Assembly (NCBI RefSeq): GCF_003012735.1
Contig: NZ_PXYI01000010.1
Location: forward strand, 62,001 to 126,000
Direction of reading: 5' to 3'
Source: Allosphingosinicella deserti
GTDB lineage: Bacteria; Pseudomonadota; Alphaproteobacteria; Sphingomonadales; Sphingomonadaceae
DNA length: 64,000 bases
In this document: positions 18,146-26,429 of the stretch, piece after piece
Position numbering within the stretch: position 1 is the stretch's first letter
How the letters are laid out: each line of letters starts with the position of its first letter
Program-made: the position numbers and the translations under genes
The notes under the pieces: model-generated
What the model saw: the letters and a program-made list of their open reading frames with translations, nothing else
What the model was told of the DNA's origin: nothing
The model's database searches: none

Positions 18146-18211
18146 CTGATTCGCCCGGTCCGTACCGTTCCAGGTACGCGCCCACGCTCGGTACGGATCA
18201 AGCCAAAACCC

Positions 18212-18252
18212 AAAAAAAGAAGCCCGGCACCTCTGCCGAGGGGCCGGGCTTC
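18212..18252 (-). terminator. Terminator of the cold-shock gene
   Basis: GAAGCCCGGC (18219-18228) pairs with GCCGGGCTTC (18243-18252) with a second small pairing inside. On the minus strand it is followed by seven T residues (complement of 18212-18218). Confidence 0.85.
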
Positions 18253-18274
18253 TCTGTCTTGGCTGCCGTCAGTC

Positions 18275-19135
18275 TTACTGAAGCGGCTGGAGATTGACCG
18301 CTGCAGTCTTGCCGCGGCGATCGACCTCGAGTTCGAACTCTACCCGGTCGCCCTCGTTGAGGCTGCTCATGCCGGCACGCTCGACCGCCGAAATGTGCAC
18401 GAACGCATCCGGCTGACCGTCGTCGCGGCTGATGAAGCCGAAGCCCTTCATCGCGTTGAAGAACTTGACCGTGCCCTGCGCCTTTTCGCCGGTCAGCTGA
18501 CGCTGCGGACCGCCGCCGAAGCCGCCGGCCGCACCGCCGGGTCCACCCGGACGCGGCTCACGCGGCGCGCGATCTTCGACCGCCATCGGCTCGCCCTCGA
18601 TCTTGAGATCGGTGGCCGAAATCCGGCCGCCGCGATCGACGAGGGTGAATTCCAGCGGCTGGCCATCGGCGAGGCCGGTGAGGCCCGCTTGCTCGACCGC
18701 GGAGATGTGCACGAACACGTCTTCGCCGCCATCATCGCGAACGATGAAGCCGAAGCCTTTCTGGGCGTTGAAGAATTTGACCACGCCCTTGCCTTGGCCG
18801 ACGACCTGCGGGGGCATGCCGCCGCCGCCGCCGCGACCGCCGCCGAAGCCGCCGCCACCACCGCCGCCGAATCCGCCGCCGCCGCCGCGATAGCCACCGC
18901 CACCGCCGCCGCCGCGATCACCGAACCCGCCGCCGCCGCCGCCGAAGCCGCCGCGATCGCCGTAGCCCGGACCGCCGCTATAGCCGCCGCGTCCACCGCC
19001 GCCACCACCGTAGCTGCTGCGATCCTCGAAACCACCGCCGCCGCCGCCGCCGTAGATATCGTCGCCGCCGAAACCGTCCCGCTTGTCTCTGCCGCGCCCG
19101 CCGCGTTCACCGCGGCGCCCTCTGTCAAAACCCAT
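18275..19135 (-). CDS. Glycine-rich protein with two cold-shock domains
   Basis: A 286-residue protein. Residues 1-107 are an Arg/Gly-rich low-complexity region dominated by runs of glycine with scattered Tyr, Phe and Arg. Cold-shock domain 1 spans about 113-180 (RNP1 KGFGFI at 126-131, RNP2 VFVHIS at 140-145). A Pro/Gly linker follows, then cold-shock domain 2 at about 218-285 (KGFGFI, AFVHIS). Ordinary bacterial Csp proteins are about 70 residues. Double-domain versions are typical of alphaproteobacteria; the long glycine-rich head is not. It should bind single-stranded RNA or DNA. The ATG at 19135 is the first that begins the RG-rich region; an open frame extends upstream without recognisable sequence. 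Confidence 0.85.
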   Translation of the reverse strand: MGFDRGRRGERGGRGRDKRDGFGGDDIYGGGGGGGFEDRSSYGGGGGGRGGYSGGPGYGDRGGFGGGGGGFGDRGGGGGGGYRGGGGGFGGGGGGGFGGGRGGGGGMPPQVVGQGKGVVKFFNAQKGFGFIVRDDGGEDVFVHISAVEQAGLTGLADGQPLEFTLVDRGGRISATDLKIEGEPMAVEDRAPREPRPGGPGGAAGGFGGGPQRQLTGEKAQGTVKFFNAMKGFGFISRDDGQPDAFVHISAVERAGMSSLNEGDRVEFELEVDRRGKTAAVNLQPLQ

Positions 19136-19374
19136 GCCGTCTAATACTTTCCAGCGCCCCAACTTCTCCACCAGAACCACCGCGCTGGGCTGCTCGCGCA
19201 AAGGCCTTTGCGCCAATCTTCGGCGCACTACCGTCTCTAATAACCCAAAAAGACGCGGCGGGCGAGGGGATTCGAGTCGGCGGCCCTTGAAACCTCCCAT
19301 GCGCGTCACGGGGGTGGCAGCAGCGCCGTTCCTCGTGCAATGAAACAGTCAGAAAAGCAGCAACGGGAACGAAA

Positions 19375-20178
19375 ATGGACGGGATTTCTGCGCTTCTTGG
19401 CGACCCAGCGGCGTGGGCCGCACTCATCACGTTGATCGTGATGGAGGTCGTGCTCGGCATCGACAATCTGATCTTTATCTCGATTCTGTCGAACAAGCTT
19501 CCCGAAGCCCAGCGCCAGAAAGCGCGCCGCATCGGAATCAGCCTGGCGCTGATTCTCCGCCTCGCCTTGCTGTTCTCGATCGCCTGGCTGGTCGGACTCA
19601 AGGCACCGGTCTTCGATCTCGGAATCACCGGTCCGCCGGGGGCGCACGGCGAGCCTGCTTTCGAGACCCAATTTTCCTGGCGCGACCTCATCCTGATCGC
19701 CGGCGGTCTGTTCCTGGTGTGGAAGGCGACCAAGGAAATCCACCACAATGTCGATCCGACGCCGAACGAGGACGTGTTCGACACCGCGAAGGCGAGCCTC
19801 GGCTTCAGCGCGGCGATCGTCCAGATCCTGATGCTCGACATCGTCTTTTCGGTCGATTCGATCCTGACTGCGGTCGGCATGACCGAACATGTCGAGATCA
19901 TGATGGTGGCGGTCGTCGTCGCCGTCGCGGTGATGCTGGTCGCAGCCGATCCGCTCGCCAATTTCATCAATCGGAACCCGACCGTGGTCATGCTCGCGCT
20001 CGGCTTCCTGCTGATGATCGGCGCGGTGCTGATCGCCGACGGCTTCGGCGTGCATGTGCCCAAGGGCTACATCTATGCTGCAATGGCCTTCTCCGCCGGC
20101 GTCGAAGCGCTGAATATCTTCGCGCGCAAACGCAAGGCACGCGGCAAGGCTCAGCATGAGGACGCGATCCGCCACTAA
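19375..20178 (+). CDS. TerC family membrane protein
   Basis: A 267-residue protein with about seven transmembrane helices. The TerC signature acidic residues lie within helices ([16 protein letters not shown] near residue 22 and [17 protein letters not shown] near residue 158). TerC-family proteins such as Alx and MeeY export manganese or help metallate exported enzymes. This copy lacks the CBS and CorC domains of the longer YgdQ-like proteins. No yybP-ykoY riboswitch is recognisable upstream. It is followed 43 bases later by rnd on the same strand. Confidence 0.88.
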   Translation: MDGISALLGDPAAWAALITLIVMEVVLGIDNLIFISILSNKLPEAQRQKARRIGISLALILRLALLFSIAWLVGLKAPVFDLGITGPPGAHGEPAFETQFSWRDLILIAGGLFLVWKATKEIHHNVDPTPNEDVFDTAKASLGFSAAIVQILMLDIVFSVDSILTAVGMTEHVEIMMVAVVVAVAVMLVAADPLANFINRNPTVVMLALGFLLMIGAVLIADGFGVHVPKGYIYAAMAFSAGVEALNIFARKRKARGKAQHEDAIRH

Positions 20179-20221
20179 GCGGGGCATTGAGCCGGGGCCG
20201 GCTTGCGCCTAAGTCGGCCCC

Positions 20222-20839
20222 ATGGCTGTTCATTTCCACGAAGAAGATCTTCCCGCAGGCGTTCTCGCCGACGGGCCCGTTGCCGTCGATACCGAAGCGA
20301 TGGGGCTGCACCCCGGTCGCGACCGACTGTGCGTCGTCCAGATTTCCGATGGCGGCGGCGACGAGCATCTCGTCCGCTTCGGCCCGAAGAGCGATTATTC
20401 GGCGCCGAACCTCAAGGCGGTCCTCGCCGATCCCGATCGGCTGAAGCTCTACCATTTCGCGCGTTTCGATCTCGCGATCATGGAGGCTTATCTCGGAGTT
20501 ACCGCCGGCCCGGTCTATTGCACCAAGACGGCCTCGCGCCTGATCCGCACCTATACAGACCGTCATGGCCTGAAGGAGCTGGTCCGCGAGCTGCTCGGCA
20601 CCGAAATTTCCAAGCAGCAGCAATCGTCCGACTGGGGTGCGCCCGAGCTGTCCGACGCACAAAAGGAATATGCGGCGTCGGACGTTCGCTATCTCCACCA
20701 GCTGCGCGAGAAGCTCGACGAGCGGCTGGAGCGCGAAGGCCGGGCGGCGCTGGCCCGGGCCTGTTTCGATTTCCTTCCCCACCGCGCGCGCCTCGATCTC
20801 GCCGGCTGGCCGGAAATCGACATTTTCGCGCACGTCTGA
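20222..20839 (+). CDS. rnd: Ribonuclease D (short form)
   Basis: A 205-residue 3'-5' exoribonuclease containing only the DEDDy catalytic domain. Key residues are Asp23 and Glu25 (AVDTEAMGL), Asp83 (ARFDLAIM), and Tyr150 with Asp154 (YAASD). E. coli RNase D is about 375 residues and has HRDC domains; alphaproteobacterial copies are short like this one. Its role is tRNA 3'-end trimming and RNA turnover. It leads directly into the LPS-export genes, an arrangement I know from other alphaproteobacteria. Confidence 0.9.
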   Translation: MAVHFHEEDLPAGVLADGPVAVDTEAMGLHPGRDRLCVVQISDGGGDEHLVRFGPKSDYSAPNLKAVLADPDRLKLYHFARFDLAIMEAYLGVTAGPVYCTKTASRLIRTYTDRHGLKELVRELLGTEISKQQQSSDWGAPELSDAQKEYAASDVRYLHQLREKLDERLEREGRAALARACFDFLPHRARLDLAGWPEIDIFAHV

Positions 20840-20856
20840 CGGATCGAGGCGGAACG

Positions 20857-21495
20857 ATGCCGGAGGCCGGCGATCAGGTGAAAGTGGTGAAGCGGAGCTG
20901 GGCTGCGCCCGGCGGGCTGCACGACGTCCTGGTCAAGGCCCTGAAGGTCCTGCTTCCGGCCGGGATCGGCGTGCTCCTCGCCTATCTGCTGCTGTCGCCG
21001 CTCAGCAAGGATCGCGAGATCAGCTTCCTGCTCGACAAGAACAAGGTCGACGTCGCCGGTGAGCGGCTGAAGGTCCAGAGCGCGCAATATCGCGGGCAGG
21101 ATGATCAGGGGCGGCCGTTCACGATCAACGCCAAGCGCGCGCTGCAGGCGAGCTCGAAGGATCCGTTCGTCGACATCGACGGCATGTCGGCCGGCATCCA
21201 GCTCAGCGACGGGCCCGCCCGGATCGCCGCGCCCAAGGCACGCTACAATATGGATGCGCAGAAGGTCGACGTGCTGGGGCCGATTCTGGTGACCGCCGCC
21301 GACGGCTATCGCCTGGAGACTCGCGACGTCCGCGTCGATCTCAACCAGCACAAGGTGGAGAGCAATCGCGGCGTCGAAGGGCAGATGCCGCTCGGTCGCT
21401 TCACGGCGGCGGAGATGCAGGCCGATCTGCCCTCGCGCACCGTCGTCCTGAAGGGCAGGGCGCGCTTGCATATCGTTCAAGGGGGGCTCAGATGA
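20857..21495 (+). CDS. lptC: LPS export protein LptC
   Basis: A 212-residue inner-membrane-anchored protein: one transmembrane helix at about residues 31-48 and a periplasmic beta-jellyroll (OstA-like fold) that takes LPS from LptBFG and passes it to LptA. The start at 20857 lies 17 bases after the rnd stop. The stop overlaps the lptA start (ATGA). The sequence is poorly conserved, as is usual for LptC; position between rnd and lptA supports the call. Confidence 0.85.
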   Translation: MPEAGDQVKVVKRSWAAPGGLHDVLVKALKVLLPAGIGVLLAYLLLSPLSKDREISFLLDKNKVDVAGERLKVQSAQYRGQDDQGRPFTINAKRALQASSKDPFVDIDGMSAGIQLSDGPARIAAPKARYNMDAQKVDVLGPILVTAADGYRLETRDVRVDLNQHKVESNRGVEGQMPLGRFTAAEMQADLPSRTVVLKGRARLHIVQGGLR

Positions 21496-22025
21496 CCGGC
21501 ATGAAGACCTTCCTTCTTGCCTTCGGCGCGACCGCCGCCGCTTTGATCGCGTTCGCACCCGCCGCAAGCCAGACGTCGGCGCTGAAAGGTCACAACAGCA
21601 ACGCGCCGGTCGACGTCGCCGCCGATCGCATCGAGGTGCAGGACCGCGCCGACCGTGCGGTCTTCTCCGGCAACGTCGTCGTCAGGCAGGCGGAGCTGAC
21701 CCTCACCGCACCGCGCCTCACCGTCGCCTATTCGAACAGCGGCGGGATCGAGATCGATCGCATCGACGGGAGCGGCGGCGTGACCGTCAAGAGCCCGTCG
21801 GAGACGGCGTCCGGCCAGTTCGCGATCTACGATATCGAAAGCCGACTGATCACCCTGATCGGGAACGTCCACCTCATCCGCGGGGACAGCAACGTCAATG
21901 GTGGCCGACTGGTCATCAACCTGCGCGACGGTACCGCTGTCATGGACGGAGGGGCGCCCGCCGGAGTAAAATCGCAAGGGGGGCGCGTCACCGGCACCTT
22001 CACCGTCCCACAGCGACGCGACTGA
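21492..22025 (+). CDS. lptA: LPS transport periplasmic protein LptA
   Basis: A 177-residue protein with a signal peptide (cleavage near residue 26, after AAS) and one OstA-like domain, including VDVAADRIEVQDRADRAVFSGNV and a C-terminal GGRLVINL block. It forms the periplasmic bridge for lipopolysaccharide between LptC and LptD. Translationally coupled to lptC by ATGA. The 103 bases before lptB could hold an internal promoter but no convincing one was seen. Confidence 0.9.
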   Translation: MTGMKTFLLAFGATAAALIAFAPAASQTSALKGHNSNAPVDVAADRIEVQDRADRAVFSGNVVVRQAELTLTAPRLTVAYSNSGGIEIDRIDGSGGVTVKSPSETASGQFAIYDIESRLITLIGNVHLIRGDSNVNGGRLVINLRDGTAVMDGGAPAGVKSQGGRVTGTFTVPQRRD

Positions 22026-22128
22026 ACCACGCTCCACCCGAAAAGCGCTATGGTCGAGGCGGGGCGGACGCCTTGGCGGTTGAGACGGAGCCGGGAGTGG
22101 CTTAAGTCAGCCAGACACACAGGAACCT

Positions 22129-22908
<780 letters not shown>

Positions 22909-22910
22909 CG

Positions 22911-24443
22911 ATGGCGCTCGGGCCGCGCCTCGATCTCAGGCAAAGCCAATCGCTGGTGATGACCCCCCAGCTGCAGCAGGCCATTCGCCTGCTGGCGCTG
23001 TCCAACCTGGAGATCGAGAGCTTCATCGCCGAGGAGCTCGACAAGAATCCCCTGCTAGAGAGCGCCGGAGCCGCGGAGGACGGGCCCGACACGTCCGAAG
23101 CCGCCGAAGCGCCGGTGGGCGAACGCGACGAGCCCGCTACCGTGGACGAGCTGGTCGTCTCCGGTTCCGGCGAGAGCGCGCTCGATCTCGACGTCAACGA
23201 CGAGAATCTGCATCAGGACAGCTCGGCCGACCGCGTCGGCATGGATGGCGGCCTCGGCCTGGACGGGATCGGCGGCGGCTCGGGTGAAATCGGCGAAGGT
23301 CCGGATTTCGACAGCTTCGCCGGCGCCGACCTGTCGCTCCATGAGCATCTCGTCGCCCAGGCGGGCGAGCGCCTGTCCGGCGGCGACCTGCTGATCGCGC
23401 AGGCGATCATCGAGCAGATCGAGGAAACCGGCTATTTCTTCGCCTCCCTGCTCGACATCGCTCATCGTCTCGGCGCGCCGCTCGGCGACGTCGAGCGGGT
23501 GCTCGGAATCGTCCAGACCTTCGATCCGCCCGGGGTCGCCGCCCGATCCCTGTCCGAATGCCTTGCGCTGCAAGCCAGGGACGCCGACCGCTACGATCCG
23601 GCGATGGCGCGCCTGATCGACAATCTGGATTACCTCGCCAAGGGGAATCTCGGCGCGTTGCGGCGCATTTGCAGCGTGGACGACGAGGATCTGAGCGACA
23701 TGATCCGGGAGCTTCGCGCCTACGATCCTAAGCCGGGCTGCCGGTTCGGCCACGGCGACCGCGTCGAGGGCGTCGTTCCGGACGTCTTCGTTGGACGGCG
23801 CGGCGGCAGCTGGGCCGTCGAGCTCAACAGCAGCACCTTGCCGCGGCTGCTCGTCAACCGTGCTTATTATCTCGAGCTTTCGGACGGGGCGCAGGATCGG
23901 CAGTCCAAAGCGTGGCTTTCGGAATGCCTGGCGAGCGCGAACTGGCTGATGAAGGCGCTCGATCAGCGCGCGCGCACGATCATCAAGGTGGCGAGCGAGA
24001 TCGTGAAGCACCAGGACGGGTTCTTCCGCCATGGCGTCGCCCATTTGAGGCCGCTGACCCTCCGGGCCGTCGCCGAGGCGATCGGGATGCACGAATCGAC
24101 GGTCAGCCGGGTCACCTCGAACAAATATCTGTCCTGCGACCGCGGCCTGTTCGAGCTCAAATATTTCTTCACCAGCGGCATCCAGAGCGCCGATGGCGGC
24201 GATGCCGTGTCCGCCGAAGCCGTCAAAAGCCATTTGAAGGCACTGATCGCGGCCGAGAGCGCGGGCTCGATCCTCTCGGACGACCAGCTCGTCGAGCTGC
24301 TTCGCGCCAAGGGCTTCGACATCGCCCGGCGCACGGTCGCCAAATATCGTGAGGCGCTTGGCATCGGCTCGTCGGTGCAGCGCCGCCGCCAGAAGGCGCT
24401 CGGTGGTACCGACCGTCCGCCGCAAGCGAGCGGCTGGCGCTGA
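22911..24443 (+). CDS. rpoN: RNA polymerase sigma-54 factor
   Basis: A 510-residue sigma factor. Region I (residues 1-50) is Gln/Leu-rich, with MTPQLQQAIRLLALSNLEIE; region II is acidic. The core-binding region has the FDPPGVAARSLSECLALQ block, a helix-turn-helix lies around TLRAVAEAIGMHESTVSRVT, and the RpoN box ARRTVAKYRE is at 472-481. It starts two bases after lptB. The usual downstream hpf/raiA and ptsN genes are absent; a nucleotidyltransferase gene follows. Sigma-54 governs class III/IV flagellar promoters in Caulobacter-like bacteria and may do so for the flagellar genes at 47-56 kb. Confidence 0.95.
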   Translation: MALGPRLDLRQSQSLVMTPQLQQAIRLLALSNLEIESFIAEELDKNPLLESAGAAEDGPDTSEAAEAPVGERDEPATVDELVVSGSGESALDLDVNDENLHQDSSADRVGMDGGLGLDGIGGGSGEIGEGPDFDSFAGADLSLHEHLVAQAGERLSGGDLLIAQAIIEQIEETGYFFASLLDIAHRLGAPLGDVERVLGIVQTFDPPGVAARSLSECLALQARDADRYDPAMARLIDNLDYLAKGNLGALRRICSVDDEDLSDMIRELRAYDPKPGCRFGHGDRVEGVVPDVFVGRRGGSWAVELNSSTLPRLLVNRAYYLELSDGAQDRQSKAWLSECLASANWLMKALDQRARTIIKVASEIVKHQDGFFRHGVAHLRPLTLRAVAEAIGMHESTVSRVTSNKYLSCDRGLFELKYFFTSGIQSADGGDAVSAEAVKSHLKALIAAESAGSILSDDQLVELLRAKGFDIARRTVAKYREALGIGSSVQRRRQKALGGTDRPPQASGWR

Positions 24444-24444
24444 G

Positions 24445-25233
24445 GTGACTCCCGGCATTCTCGTTCTCGCCGGGCGGCGTTCGTCGACCCTGGATCCGCT
24501 CGCGGCCACGATGGGGGTGAGCCACAAGGCGCTGGTGCCGGTGCGCGGCGAGGCGATGGTCGGACGCGTGCTCCGCATTGCCGCGGAGACGTTTCCGGAC
24601 GCACCTCTGTTCGTCTCCATCGAGGATTTCTCGGTCATCTCCGAGGAGCCGACGGTGAAGTGGCTGCACGAGGCGGGGCGGCTGACGATGGTCGAGGCGC
24701 AGCACCATATCGTCGACAGTATCGTCGCGGCGAGCGAGCGCACCGGGTTTCCGCTGCTCATCACCACCGCCGACAATGTCCTGATGACCCCCGAAGGGCT
24801 GCGCGCGATGGTCGCGGCGGGATTGGAGGGCGATGCGGACGCGGTCGTCATGCTTGCCGAGCGCGCCGACATCATGGCGGCGCATCCTGACGGGCAGCGC
24901 CGCTTCTACCGCTTTCGCGGCGGGGCCTATTCCAATTGCAACCTGTTCTGGCTCGGCAGCCCTCGCGCGCTCAACGCCACCGAAAGCTTTCGCTACGGCG
25001 GCCAATTCGCCAAGCGCAAGAAGGATGCGGTGCGCGCGCTCGGGCTCACGGCCCTGTTCCTCTACCTTTCGCGGCTGGTGACGATCGAGGGGATGTTCCG
25101 GCATTTCTCGCGGCGCTTCCGGGTCCGCCTGACGCCGCTGGTCGTCGCCGACGGGCGCCTTGCCATTGACGTCGACAACGAGCGGACCCACCGCGTCGCG
25201 GAAGAAATTCTGGATCGGGAAGCAAACGCCTGA
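24445..25233 (+). CDS. MobA-like NTP transferase domain protein
   Basis: A 262-residue protein of the nucleotidyltransferase fold. It begins with GILVLAGRRSS, a variant of the glycine-rich nucleotide-binding loop, and contains LLITTADNVLM, where the Asp is a likely metal ligand. The substrate cannot be assigned; relatives transfer nucleotides to sugars, inositol phosphate or molybdopterin. Start is GTG one base after the rpoN stop, suggesting translational coupling with rpoN. Confidence 0.7.
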   Translation: MTPGILVLAGRRSSTLDPLAATMGVSHKALVPVRGEAMVGRVLRIAAETFPDAPLFVSIEDFSVISEEPTVKWLHEAGRLTMVEAQHHIVDSIVAASERTGFPLLITTADNVLMTPEGLRAMVAAGLEGDADAVVMLAERADIMAAHPDGQRRFYRFRGGAYSNCNLFWLGSPRALNATESFRYGGQFAKRKKDAVRALGLTALFLYLSRLVTIEGMFRHFSRRFRVRLTPLVVADGRLAIDVDNERTHRVAEEILDREANA

Positions 25234-25370
25234 GCTGATCATCGTCAGATTCCGGACGAGGAGCGGCGACGATAAGCGGCGCGAGAACTGCCACGGGGCG
25301 GTGGCACCGGTCGCCGGGATGACGGCCGCAGCGGCCACCCGTCGGCGCGCCGGTTCGAGGGTTCCAGAAA

Positions 25371-25404
25371 GCGGCTCCGGCGAGGGGACGTTCGCCGGAG
25401 CCGC
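25371..25404 (+). repeat. Perfect 13-bp stem hairpin after the nucleotidyltransferase gene
   Basis: GCGGCTCCGGCGA (25371-25383) is exactly complementary to 25392-25404 with an eight-base loop. No T-run follows on either strand. With the second hairpin at 25431-25460 it forms a tandem structure between convergent genes, probably a transcription block or RNA-stabilising element. Confidence 0.6.
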
Positions 25405-25430
25405 AGGGACCCGCTCGGGTGCGGGAAGAG

Positions 25431-25460
25431 GTTGCGCCGGGGCGTGACGCCCGGCGCAAC
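25431..25460 (-). terminator. Hairpin downstream of the outer-membrane protein gene, probable terminator
   Basis: GTTGCGCCGGG (25431-25441) pairs with CCCGGCGCAAC (25450-25460), 11 bp with an eight-base loop. It lies three bases past the stop of the minus-strand gene; the following minus-strand bases (CTCTTCC) are only weakly T-rich. Confidence 0.55.
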
Positions 25461-25463
25461 GAT

Positions 25464-26027
25464 TCAGAACTTCACGCCGACCCCGAGCAGAACCTGGTGG
25501 CGGGTGACGTCCGCTTCGTAGTTCGAATAGCGATACTCGACCTTGCCGTAGAGCTTCTCGCCGAAGCCATGCTGATAACCGGCGCCGAGGCGGAAACCGT
25601 CGAGATTGGCGCCGTCGCTGGTCGTGACGCCGCCCGGCGTGGTGTAGGCGAACTTGAAGCGCGCATTGGTGTAGCCGGCAAGGGCATAAAGCGTACCCTG
25701 ATCGCCGACCTTGTAGCCGACGCGGAGCGCGGCGGCGAGATCGCGGCCGGCATCCAGGCAGGCGCGGTCGTTGGCGAGGACGACATCGGTCTCGCATTCG
25801 TCGACGCTGCTGAGATCGGCGCTGAGATCCAGGCCGATCGTGGCGCGCTCGCCGACCGGAAGATCGTAGCCGAGGCCGATCCCGTAGACGATTCCGCTCT
25901 CGCCCTGATCGTCGGCCGAAACATTGTCCCAGCCGCCGTGGATCTCCGCGCGTATGCCTTCGGCGCAGGCCGGGCTGGCAATCATGACTGCGGTGGTGGC
26001 GGCGAGAACGACAAGATACTTCTTCAC
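25464..26027 (-). CDS. Outer-membrane beta-barrel protein
   Basis: A 187-residue protein with a signal peptide (residues 1-22, cleavage after ACA). An eight-stranded-barrel pattern follows: alternating polar/hydrophobic strands, glycine/tyrosine-rich (VGYKVGDQGTLYALAGYT) and ending in Phe (LLGVGVKF), the C-terminal signal for barrel assembly. It resembles OmpW/OmpA-like porin-domain proteins of alphaproteobacteria. Two cysteines (ECETD and RACLD) may form a loop disulfide. Function unknown. Confidence 0.82.
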   Translation of the reverse strand: MKKYLVVLAATTAVMIASPACAEGIRAEIHGGWDNVSADDQGESGIVYGIGLGYDLPVGERATIGLDLSADLSSVDECETDVVLANDRACLDAGRDLAAALRVGYKVGDQGTLYALAGYTNARFKFAYTTPGGVTTSDGANLDGFRLGAGYQHGFGEKLYGKVEYRYSNYEADVTRHQVLLGVGVKF

Positions 26028-26135
26028 GATAAACTCCCTTGAGCGCCCGCGACCTTCCGGCCGGCGGTGCGTCCCCGTGTATGTGTGTGTGGTTCGAAGC
26101 GCGGCCGGCGCCCGTGGGCGGCCCGGCCGCTCCGC

Positions 26136-26255
26136 TCAGCCGCCGGTGCCGAGGCTGAGGGCCGTCAGCGTGCCGCTGAGAACGGTTGCACTGCAGCCGA
26201 GGGCGGCCGCGGCAACCAGGAGGAGGCGAAGGCTCGCCTTCTGGTAAACGTACAT
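26136..26255 (-). CDS. 39-residue hydrophobic small protein
   Basis: The encoded peptide begins MYVYQKASLRLLLVAAAALG and continues CSATVLSG to a GTGG end. It has one hydrophobic segment (about 9-26) and a Cys at 21 in an ALGC context, which could act as a lipobox. A GGAG sequence lies six bases before the ATG at 26255. I do not recognise it. It lies upstream of, and on the same strand as, the beta-barrel gene, 108 bases away. Confidence 0.45.
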   Translation of the reverse strand: MYVYQKASLRLLLVAAAALGCSATVLSGTLTALSLGTGG

Positions 26256-26429
26256 GGTCTTCTCCGTGTGACGCAGCCTTGCCGGCTGGTGGCGCTCCTC
26301 TGGCGGGCGCCTGTTGCAGCAAAATGCCGCGCCAGGAGCTTTTGTGTTTCGAATGTTACACTTGGTGCTGCCTCGGGAGGCGGAGCATGCTATAGGCCGG
26401 GACGCGAATGCTTCTTGGGGGAGAAGTCA

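Noticed and set aside
19136-19374. A yybP-ykoY manganese riboswitch before terC
   Set aside because: No recognisable paired-stem and conserved-loop arrangement was found in the 239 bases, part of which is the leader of the divergent cold-shock gene.
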